A stretch of 11,554 nucleotides of DNA from CAMEON01 sp045577755 (GTDB lineage: Bacteria > Bacillota > Clostridia > Oscillospirales > CAG-272), in contig JAZNJA010000023.1 in NCBI GenBank assembly GCA_045577755.1, positions 1 to 11,554 of the forward strand, in the 5' to 3' direction. The position numbers and the translations under genes were made by a program. The first letter of the stretch is position 1, and every line of letters begins with the position of its first letter. Shown here one piece after another: positions 5,808-11,554 of the stretch. The notes below the pieces were generated by a model that saw nothing but the letters and a program-made list of their open reading frames with translations, had not been told where the DNA came from and did not search any database.

Positions 5808-8393
5808 TCATTCAGCCTCCGGGGTGGAGATGAACTGAATGGACTGAATGGTCACGTTCTTGCCCGCGCCGGTATTCTTCTCGAACATGATACCCAGAGA
5901 TGCAGCATAGCCCTTCATAACGCGGAGGGTTTTCAGCTCTATCGTGGCGGTGTGTACCTCACCGTCGGAAGTGAGGGTCATGCTCTTGGCGCGGCTGCTC
6001 TGGTAGGGCGTGGTGTTGGAGCCCATCGCCATACGCAGCTTGTCGGTAGAGCCGTCGGTGACCTTATAGGTGACGATGATGCTATCGTAGCGATCCAGCA
6101 CCACCTGGGGCGATGCCTTGGAGAAATCAATGATGAACTCGGCATCATCGGTCTCACCCGTCAGCACCAGGCCGTCGGCGGTGAACTCGTACTTCATGCC
6201 CTCGGTGGAGCCCAGCATCCAGGTCTTGATCTCCTCGACCTTGGCGGCATCGGTGAAGTCGATGAAGGAGTTCCCCAGCTTGTCGGTGCTCTCCACGTAT
6301 TCGGCGGAGCCGGTGGTGGTGTAGCAGTAATTGAAGCGGCCCACGGGAGCCACGTCACCGTTGAGGTACCACTGCATGATATCCCCGTCCTCCAGGGTGT
6401 TGTCGGTCCACTTGAAGCCAAACTCGAAGTTCAGCTGCTCGGCGGGAATACCCAGCATGGTCTTGGGAATGCAGACGGTCAGGACGTTGCCCTTCACGGA
6501 GTAGGTGACCTTACCCACCTCCTCGGTGGCGAAGCCGTCACCCGTGAATCTCTCCAGGGTAGCGGTGGTGGCATCGTCGGGGTTCTTCTTGTTGAGGATG
6601 AACTCGTAGTTCTCCCAGTTCTTATCGCCTTCACGCTCGCCCATGTCGATGTACAGGCGCATCCAGTAAGCATCGGTATAGGGAGTCAGATCCTCCACGG
6701 TGCGGACCATGAAGTAGACGTTCTCATAGTCGCGGGCGACCTTGGCATCGTAGATGTCGTTACGGCCGGAGTCGTTGGTGTAGTGGAGCTTCTTACCGGT
6801 GTTGGGATCCTTGTAGCCGTCGAAATCCCTGTCGGGCAAGCCGAAGTAATCGTTGTAGACGGGAGTCACGTCAGCCCACTGGCCGTAGCCGCCATCCACC
6901 GCGATGAGCTTCTCCCAGGAGGCCTTCTCGATGGGGTTGGTACCCTTGAACTTGCGGACGTAGTTCACCAGCTGGTAGTAGTAGTGATCCTTCAGAATGC
7001 CCGCAGAGGGCTCGCAGTCGCGGCTGAACTCAGCGTTGTACTGATCCACGAAGCAGTTCTGATACTGCTCGGGGGAAGCGGGCCAGTTGTCGATACGCAT
7101 GGCCACCCACTCGTTCCAGGCGGTGACGAAGACGATCTTGGGATCCACGGCGATGGCGTTCTTCCACTGCTCCTCCAGACAAGCGCCGTACAGAATGGCG
7201 TTCTCACGGGTGTCGTAGCCGCGGGAGGTCCAGGTACGGCCGATGATGTTCTCACCCAAGCTCATGGGAGCGATGATGCGCTTGACGTAGTTGTGGTTGA
7301 CGGCGGTACCGACGGTGATCTGCTCGATCTCGCCCTTATCGTTGTGGAAGTAGGCCTGGGGGAAGCGGGACAGCCAGCCCCACTGGTTGACAGCAGACTC
7401 GGTGTCCAGATAGCCGCCCAGGTTGGAGCGGAAGGTGAAGAAGGACTTGATCTCCTTGGCAATGGCCTCGTCCTTGCTGTTCAGGCTTCCGGGCCAGCCC
7501 ATGACCATGGGCTTACCGTCCAGCTTGAACCAGACGTCCTCATACAGGCCCTTCTTGTAGATGTCGTTGTACAGCTCCACCATCTGGGTGCCTGCGTGAT
7601 CCACAGGGCCGAAGGGGAACATGAAGGAAACGGCGGGAGCGTCCACGCCCTGGGAACGAGCCTCGGAGAAGACCTTCATAACCTTGAGGGCGGTCTCCTT
7701 CCAGGTAAAGGTACCGTTGGTGTTGTCGAAGAACACCACGTCGATATCGGCAGCGGCCAAAAGCTCTGCCTGCTTGCGGATGACCCACTCGTCGTCACCA
7801 TCATAGTAGCCGTAAATGGGCTCGTCCCAGAAGTGATAGGGGCCCATCTGGGTCTTGATGCCCAGCTTGCGCAGCTCGGAGATGGACAGCGTCATGTAGT
7901 CGCGCTCGGTCTTACCCATCTCAATGAGCTTATCAATGTTCTGCTGGTTATTGAAGGCGGTCTGTCCGTTACCGAAATCGCCGTGCCAGGTCCAGTAGAA
8001 GATGGCGACGATCTTGTCCTCGCGGATATCTCCCGTCTGGGTGTTGGTAGAAACGATACGGTCCAGGCCGTCCTGCACGATCCACTGGGACTGATCCACC
8101 ACGTGAGCGGCGTTCTGATCCACGGCGGAGTTGTCCAGAGCGGGATCATAGGACTCCCACTCCAGGTCGCGGAGGGTGGTGACCTCCTCGGTGGTCACTT
8201 CCTCGGTGGTGGCCTCCTCGGTAGGCACCTCGGTCTCGGGGTCGGTGGGGGCTTCGGTAGCCTCGACGGTGGCCTCGGTGTCACCGACGGTGGTCTCCTC
8301 GGTGCCGGGGTCCTCGTTGCAGGCGATCATGGCGAAGGCCACCAGAACAGCCAGAGCCAGTACAAACAGCAGGCGAAGACATTTCTTTTTCAT
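5808..8393 (-). CDS. Secreted lipoprotein with GH99/WbsX-like barrel and two C-terminal beta modules, 861 aa
   Basis: Residues 1-24 are a lipoprotein signal peptide (Lys-rich start, hydrophobic core, Met-Ile-Ala-Cys with lipid-accepting Cys25). A Thr/Glu-rich stalk with repeated Glu-Glu-Val-Thr-Thr (26-73) follows, so the protein should be anchored outside the membrane. Residues about 125-480 resemble the (beta/alpha)8 domain of GH99/GH71 or WbsX-like proteins: Phe-Tyr-Trp-Thr-Trp (132-136), Phe-Phe-Asp-Asn (221-224) and Thr-Ala-Trp-Asn-Glu-Trp (424-429) with Glu428 as candidate acid. The Glu usually found three residues after that Glu is Ala431 here. Residues about 495-697 look like a CBM9/DOMON-type carbohydrate-binding sandwich, and 708-857 like a second jelly-roll module. 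The likely role is binding or hydrolysis of an extracellular polysaccharide; the substrate is unknown. AAGGAG 8 nt upstream fixes the start. It has its own promoter and terminator, so it appears to be monocistronic. No transporter or sugar-binding protein gene is adjacent. Confidence 0.75.
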   Translation of the reverse strand: MKKKCLRLLFVLALAVLVAFAMIACNEDPGTEETTVGDTEATVEATEAPTDPETEVPTEEATTEEVTTEEVTTLRDLEWESYDPALDNSAVDQNAAHVVDQSQWIVQDGLDRIVSTNTQTGDIREDKIVAIFYWTWHGDFGNGQTAFNNQQNIDKLIEMGKTERDYMTLSISELRKLGIKTQMGPYHFWDEPIYGYYDGDDEWVIRKQAELLAAADIDVVFFDNTNGTFTWKETALKVMKVFSEARSQGVDAPAVSFMFPFGPVDHAGTQMVELYNDIYKKGLYEDVWFKLDGKPMVMGWPGSLNSKDEAIAKEIKSFFTFRSNLGGYLDTESAVNQWGWLSRFPQAYFHNDKGEIEQITVGTAVNHNYVKRIIAPMSLGENIIGRTWTSRGYDTRENAILYGACLEEQWKNAIAVDPKIVFVTAWNEWVAMRIDNWPASPEQYQNCFVDQYNAEFSRDCEPSAGILKDHYYYQLVNYVRKFKGTNPIEKASWEKLIAVDGGYGQWADVTPVYNDYFGLPDRDFDGYKDPNTGKKLHYTNDSGRNDIYDAKVARDYENVYFMVRTVEDLTPYTDAYWMRLYIDMGEREGDKNWENYEFILNKKNPDDATTATLERFTGDGFATEEVGKVTYSVKGNVLTVCIPKTMLGIPAEQLNFEFGFKWTDNTLEDGDIMQWYLNGDVAPVGRFNYCYTTTGSAEYVESTDKLGNSFIDFTDAAKVEEIKTWMLGSTEGMKYEFTADGLVLTGETDDAEFIIDFSKASPQVVLDRYDSIIVTYKVTDGSTDKLRMAMGSNTTPYQSSRAKSMTLTSDGEVHTATIELKTLRVMKGYAASLGIMFEKNTGAGKNVTIQSIQFISTPEAE

Positions 8394-8459
8394 GTTGGTC
8401 TCTCCTTTTGATTTTTCGCTCTCACGTAAGAGCAGGGGGGAGTTGGGGTGCTTTTGGAA

Positions 8460-8488
8460 ATTATACCATATTTATCCCATTCAATCAA
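8460..8488 (-). promoter_or_regulatory. Sigma-A type promoter of the lipoprotein gene
   Basis: On the minus strand TTGATT (8488-8483) and a perfect TATAAT (8465-8460) are separated by 17 nt, with TGG just before the -10 box (extended -10). Transcription should start near 8453, leaving a leader of about 60 nt that holds a 6-bp hairpin (8418-8433) upstream of the ribosome binding site. The promoter lies in the short gap after the HAD phosphatase stop. No operator is obvious. Confidence 0.85.
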
Positions 8489-8522
8489 TAGTTTTGAAGC
8501 GGATTTAACGAAAATGACACAA

Positions 8523-9368
8523 TTAAAGCCCCCCCGCCTCCAGTTGCCCGATGAGATCGGCGATACAGCCCTCGTCGTGATGGCAGAGCCGCAGATCACA
8601 GACCGATTTCACTGCTTCCGCGGCGTTTTCGGGACAGGCGGCGATATCCGCGGCCAGGAGCATGGGCAGATCGTTCTCCTGATCCCCTACCGCCACGGTA
8701 GTGAGGGGATGGCCCAGTCTATCTGTCAGATAATCGGTCACGAACCGAAGTCCCGTAGCCTTGGTACAGCCCTTCCTCTGCAGCTCGAAGAAGTGAGGGG
8801 AGGACACGCTGTACTCAAAGGTATCCCCGAAGGCCGCCTCCACGGAGGGACGGACCGAGAGCAGATCCTCTGCCTCTCCGCGAAACACCATCTTGTACCA
8901 GGTCGCCCCATCGGTCCGCCACTCGGACAGAGGCAATACCTCCCCCGCGTAGGTGTCGGGATCGCCCCCGATGTCCCGCAGGATGGCGGGATTCAGGCGG
9001 TCGCGGTTCACCAGAAAGTACTTTCCCGTAGAGACCCGCATACCCACCTTGGGGTTGAGAGACTCCACCAGCTTTGCGGCGGCGAGAGTGGCCTCAGCGT
9101 CCATAGGGGTACTTTTCAGGCAGATATCGGCGGTCAGATCGTAAATGAATGCCCCGTTGGCGGTAACGGCGGGGGCGTTGAACAGCTTCCCGCAGGCGGG
9201 GATCCCTTTGCGGATATTGGTGGGGATGCGCCCCGTCCCCGCCGTGATGTGGCCGCCCCCCGCCTTGAATCCCTCAATGGCAGCGAGATTGCGTTCCACC
9301 AGACGGGCACCCTTGCCGAAAAAGGTGCCGTCCAGGTCGGTGACGATGAGATAGCGAGAATAGTCCAT
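8523..9368 (-). CDS. Cof-type HAD-superfamily phosphatase
   Basis: A cytoplasmic hydrolase of 281 residues. All HAD motifs are present: Asp11-Leu-Asp13-Gly-Thr (nucleophile and acid), Thr45 in Ala-Gly-Thr-Gly-Arg, Lys203 before the last third, and Gly-Asp229 with Asn232-Asp233 (metal site). The middle 80-190 region fits a C2B cap, as in the Cof/YbiV group, which dephosphorylates sugar phosphates, nucleotides or flavin precursors; the substrate cannot be read from sequence. The start is the ATG at 9368, with AAGGAG (9374-9379) 5 nt upstream. The in-frame ATG at 9437 would add 23 residues encoded by the heptamer repeat and is rejected. The gene lies downstream of rluD on the same strand, with a structured 251-nt gap, and 35 bp upstream of the lipoprotein promoter. 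Confidence 0.9.
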   Translation of the reverse strand: MDYSRYLIVTDLDGTFFGKGARLVERNLAAIEGFKAGGGHITAGTGRIPTNIRKGIPACGKLFNAPAVTANGAFIYDLTADICLKSTPMDAEATLAAAKLVESLNPKVGMRVSTGKYFLVNRDRLNPAILRDIGGDPDTYAGEVLPLSEWRTDGATWYKMVFRGEAEDLLSVRPSVEAAFGDTFEYSVSSPHFFELQRKGCTKATGLRFVTDYLTDRLGHPLTTVAVGDQENDLPMLLAADIAACPENAAEAVKSVCDLRLCHHDEGCIADLIGQLEAGGL

Positions 9369-9373
9369 GACAG

Positions 9374-9379
9374 CTCCTT
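9374..9379 (-). promoter_or_regulatory. Ribosome binding site that fixes the HAD phosphatase start
   Basis: AAGGAG on the minus strand, 5 nt before the ATG at 9368. It sits only 3 nt from the edge of the heptamer array, so if the two arrays pair in RNA the hairpin would end directly beside it. Confidence 0.8.
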
Positions 9380-9382
9380 CAG

Positions 9383-9606
9383 AATTCGCAATTCGCAATT
9401 CGTAATTCGTAATTGGTAGAGCTTTTACCGTTAGCAAAACGTGATCCTACGGTAAGGGAAAGCATATCTGATCCTGTATCGTGCCATTTCCTTTTGGGGA
9501 CAATGGATCTTCGGTCATGAGGTCTTCATCGTGCTTCTGATGAATCAGGCTCCTTTTCGATCCGCGTTTTCCGCAATTACGAATTACGAATTGCGAATTA
9601 CGAATT
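9383..9606. repeat. Inverted heptamer arrays flanking a 160-bp non-coding core
   Basis: Two 32-nt arms (9383-9414 and 9575-9606) each contain five AATT units at exact 7-nt spacing, joined by CGC or CGT (or their complement). The arms are complementary at 31 of 32 positions. The 160-bp core has three further short inverted repeats (9425-9431/9449-9455, 9484-9488/9502-9506, 9525-9530/9539-9544) and no plausible gene. The element fills the gap between the rluD stop (13 nt away) and the HAD ribosome binding site. It is either a mobile palindromic element or a structured intercistronic RNA. Confidence 0.85.
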
Positions 9607-9619
9607 GAAATCCGGATCT

Positions 9620-10687
9620 CTACACCTCTCTTCTCAGCCTCTCCACCACCGCCTCAAAATCCTCCGGCAGCCCACACTCGAACCGCATGGCCTCCCCTGT
9701 TCTCGGGTGGATCAGCTTCAGCTCCTTGGCGTGGAGCATCTGCCCGTGCAGGAGCGGTGCCACTACCTTGCCGAACCGCGTTCCCTCCCCGCCATAGAGC
9801 GGATCCCCCAAGAGAGGATGCCCCGTGGCGGCCATGTGGACGCGGATCTGGTGGGTGCGCCCCGTCTCCAGCTCGCATTTGACGTAGGTGAAGGGCTGGC
9901 CCCACTTGGTCCCCGTGGGGAATCGCTCCAGAACGGTGTAGTGGGTCACGGCATGGCGGATCGCCCCGCCGCTGTCCCCCGTGGGGGTGCCCACGGGAAA
10001 GGCCGCCATCTTCTTGCGGTCATTGGGATTGCGCCCCACGGGATAGGTCAAAGTCCCCGTATCCTCCTTGAGGTTCCCAATGCAGACCGCGTGGTAAACG
10101 CGGCTTACGGTGTGGGTCTTGAGCTGGGCGGACAGTTTGGTGTGTGCCTCGTCGTTCTTGGCCACCACCAGAAGCCCCGAGGTGTCCTTGTCGATGCGGT
10201 GGACGATGCCGGGCCGCTTGACCCCGCCCACCCCCGAGAGGCTGTCGCCGCAACGGTAGAGCAGAGCGTTGACCAGAGTTCCCGTGTAGTTCCCGGGAGC
10301 GGGATGGACCACCATCCCCGTGGGCTTGTTGACCACGATGATGTCGCTGTCCTCAAAGACCACGTCCAGCGGAATATCCTCGGGGAGCACGTCGTACTCC
10401 TCGGCCTCGGGATGGGTCACGGTGAGGGTGTCCCCCGTCTTCAGCTTTGTGTTCTTGTCGGGGGCGACGGTCCGCCGCCCCTTCCTTTCCCCGCTCTCCA
10501 TGGCCACGCATCCCGACTCAATGAGACGGACGGCGGCGGCGCGGGTCAGCTTCATGGCCGAGGCCTCGGTGAGGTAGCGGTCCAGCCGCACACCCACAAA
10601 CTCGGCGGTGACGGTCAGCGACTCAACACGGGCCTCTTCAAGGTCAGGCTCCCGCTCGGTGTCGGCGATATAGATGGGATCACTCAT
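9620..10687 (-). CDS. rluD: RluD/RluA-family 23S rRNA pseudouridine synthase
   Basis: A cytoplasmic enzyme of 355 residues that converts uridine to pseudouridine in RNA. An S4 RNA-binding domain lies at about 30-95 (Val-Arg-Leu-Asp-Arg-Tyr-Leu at its start). The catalytic domain carries His-Arg-Ile-Asp-Lys-Asp-Thr-Ser-Gly (163-171) with catalytic Asp166, and Arg-Thr-His-Gln-Ile-Arg-Val-His (277-284) followed by Gly-Asp-Pro-Leu-Tyr-Gly. The family modifies helix 69 of 23S rRNA (RluD) or other sites (RluA/RluC); the S4 domain and gene position after lspA fit the Firmicutes RluD/YlyB type, but the exact target is inferred. The ATG at 10687 is chosen over an upstream ATG at 10696 because the weak GAGG then has a usable 9-nt spacing and the ATG overlaps the lspA stop by 8 nt, which suggests translational coupling. 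Confidence 0.93.
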   Translation of the reverse strand: MSDPIYIADTEREPDLEEARVESLTVTAEFVGVRLDRYLTEASAMKLTRAAAVRLIESGCVAMESGERKGRRTVAPDKNTKLKTGDTLTVTHPEAEEYDVLPEDIPLDVVFEDSDIIVVNKPTGMVVHPAPGNYTGTLVNALLYRCGDSLSGVGGVKRPGIVHRIDKDTSGLLVVAKNDEAHTKLSAQLKTHTVSRVYHAVCIGNLKEDTGTLTYPVGRNPNDRKKMAAFPVGTPTGDSGGAIRHAVTHYTVLERFPTGTKWGQPFTYVKCELETGRTHQIRVHMAATGHPLLGDPLYGGEGTRFGKVVAPLLHGQMLHAKELKLIHPRTGEAMRFECGLPEDFEAVVERLRREV

Positions 10688-11306
10688 GGTCGGCATCCTC
10701 GATGCGACCCTCGGCGGTGTCGGTGTCGCCCTCAACGGCTACCTCCTCGGCGGCGAAAGCCCCGTCGGTAGCGGTGTCCTCCGACTCCGACTCGGCATCC
10801 TCCCCCTCGGCGAGAGCCAGCTTGGCGGCCTTCTCGGCTTTATACTCTTTGACGGTCAGGATGATGAGGTAGAGGATCATCAGCCCCGCGCCGATGCAGA
10901 CGAAGGAATCCGCCACGTTGAATACGGCGAAGTTGATGAATCGGCAGTCGATCATGTCCACCACGTAGCCCAGCACGGTTCGGTCGATCATGTTGCCGAT
11001 GCCGCCGCCCACGATGAGGGACAGGGACAGAGCCTCCATCCAGGGCATTTTTTCCTTCTTGATGTAGGCGCGGTGGATCATGTAGCCCAGAATACCGATG
11101 ATGGCCGCGGTCGAGGTCACCATGAACACCCACCGAGCATCCTTCATCATACCGAAGGCGGCCCCCGTGTTCTCCACATAGGTCAGGTGGATCACGTCCT
11201 CAATGATGGGCAGGGTGTCGATGGGCTTCAGATGAAGCACCGTGAGATATTTGGTCAGCTGGTCGAGAAAGACCGTGACAATGATAACGGCAAGCCAGAT
11301 GAGCAT
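10680..11306 (-). CDS. lspA: Lipoprotein signal peptidase (signal peptidase II) with acidic C-terminal tail
   Basis: An integral membrane aspartyl protease that removes the signal peptide from lipid-modified prolipoproteins; the lipoprotein at 5808-8393 would be a substrate. Four hydrophobic segments are visible (about 2-15, 58-77, 92-106, 133-151). The conserved residues are present: Asp15, Asn46 in Glu-Asn-Thr-Gly-Ala-Ala-Phe-Gly, Asn105 and Asp108, then Asp117 (Val-Val-Asp) and Asp133 (Phe-Asn-Val-Ala-Asp), the last two matching the catalytic pair. The core ends near residue 157; a further 50 residues rich in Glu, Asp and Ala form a charged cytosolic tail longer than is usual for this ~155-170 aa family. 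AAAGGAG (11313-11319) lies 6 nt before the ATG. The gene overlaps rluD by 8 nt. I could not find a convincing promoter: a TTGAAA at 11366-11361 has only a poor partner at 15 nt. Confidence 0.96.
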   Translation of the reverse strand: MLIWLAVIIVTVFLDQLTKYLTVLHLKPIDTLPIIEDVIHLTYVENTGAAFGMMKDARWVFMVTSTAAIIGILGYMIHRAYIKKEKMPWMEALSLSLIVGGGIGNMIDRTVLGYVVDMIDCRFINFAVFNVADSFVCIGAGLMILYLIILTVKEYKAEKAAKLALAEGEDAESESEDTATDGAFAAEEVAVEGDTDTAEGRIEDADHE

Positions 11307-11360
11307 GGATTGCTCCTTTCTGTCATGAAAACAAATTTACTTGTATCTATTCAGCAAGTT

Positions 11361-11382
11361 TTTCAAATTTGGGTTTGGCGGG
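11361..11382 (-). repeat. Dispersed 22-nt motif, copy C
   Basis: On the minus strand this starts CCCGCCAAACCC and ends TTTGAAA. It differs from copy B at 1 of 22 positions and from copy A at 3. Its end is 54 nt before the lspA ATG and it lies between inverted-repeat element 3 and the gene, the same order as copy A upstream of the glycoside hydrolase. Confidence 0.65.
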
Positions 11383-11415
11383 GAGTTTTAATCCGATAGG
11401 CACAAGCAAACCACT

Positions 11416-11554
11416 TTGTCAACGGGCGACCACCGCCGAGCAAGCTCGGCCGTCGCCCCTACAAACATATTTCTTTGTTTGACAAGACCTTTGAAGGCTT
11501 CGGCTTACTAACAGGTGACCTGTAGGGGCGGCCCTATGTGGCCGCCCGCCACCC
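11416..11554. repeat. Compound inverted-repeat element 3, probably running past the window end
   Basis: TTGTCAA (11416-11422) pairs with TTGACAA (11479-11485) and encloses a strong hairpin: GGGCGAC/GTCGCCC (11424-11430 with 11452-11458) around a perfect 7-bp inner stem (11435-11441 with 11444-11450). CGCCCCTACA (11454-11463) then faces its exact complement TGTAGGGGCG (11521-11530), which starts another hairpin (11526-11533 with 11540-11547). A small palindrome (11512-11522) sits beside it. No gene is visible. Layout and GC-rich hairpins resemble elements 1 and 2, though the sequence differs. Confidence 0.75.

Noticed and set aside
3576..8411. A 4.8-kb plus-strand open frame (1611 codons) spanning the antisense of metG, the intergenic gap and the lipoprotein gene
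   Set aside because: It is antisense to two genes with clear motifs. Its translation is rich in Gly, Val, Leu, His and Asp in the way expected when GC-rich coding DNA is read on the opposite strand, and it has no recognisable domain.
9369..9437. Upstream in-frame ATG that would extend the HAD phosphatase by 23 residues
   Set aside because: The extension is encoded by the heptamer array (repeated Asn-Tyr-Glu/Ile-Ala-Asn type peptide) and the downstream ATG has a well-placed AAGGAG.
9415..9574. Small ORF or tRNA-like gene in the core between the heptamer arrays
   Set aside because: Only very short frames are open, the best ATG stops within a few codons, and the stems do not form a cloverleaf or TTC loop.
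11307..11366. Promoter for lspA using TTGAAA and TACAAG
   Set aside because: The spacing is only 15 nt and the -10 is poor; not strong enough to annotate.

Overview
The window looks like chromosome of an uncultured, GC-rich Gram-positive anaerobe of the Clostridia (Oscillospirales-like, gut or rumen type). This placement is inferred from strong AAGGAG-type ribosome binding sites, C/G-ending codons, a MetRS with a fused C-terminal tRNA-binding domain, a lipoprotein with a Thr/Glu-rich stalk, and palindromic repeats filling the intergenic spaces. No 16S or other decisive marker is present. There are no tRNA or rRNA genes, CRISPR arrays, transposase genes or phage genes that I can see.

Layout. 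Plus strand, left: the 3' part of a calcineurin-type metallophosphoesterase (1-870), a 187-bp inverted-repeat element, then a complete GH106-like putative glycoside hydrolase without a signal peptide (1197-3290). A second, nested inverted-repeat element and a terminator separate this from a convergent minus-strand block that fills the rest. In transcription order that block is lspA (signal peptidase II), rluD-family pseudouridine synthase overlapping it by 8 nt, a 224-bp region bounded by inverted heptamer arrays, a Cof-type HAD phosphatase, a large secreted lipoprotein with a GH99/WbsX-like barrel plus two beta modules, and metG. The right edge, upstream of lspA, holds a third inverted-repeat element that runs up to or past the window end.

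How the genes relate. lspA and rluD form a translationally coupled pair, a common bacterial arrangement. LspA is the enzyme expected to process the lipoprotein encoded a few genes downstream. The lipoprotein has its own consensus promoter and terminator, so it is probably a separate unit, and metG follows with its own terminator. The two carbohydrate-active proteins, one cytoplasmic and one surface-anchored, are on opposite strands around metG. A shared glycan pathway is possible but not shown.

I see no convincing new multi-gene system. The most interesting material is non-coding: every larger intergenic gap carries a different compound inverted repeat, and three of these gaps share a dispersed ~22-nt motif. 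Two of its copies lie 54-60 nt upstream of a start codon. On the protein side, the secreted GH99-like protein appears to lack the second acidic residue expected after its Asn-Glu-Trp motif, and the GH106-like gene contains a short stretch with clearly different codon use.
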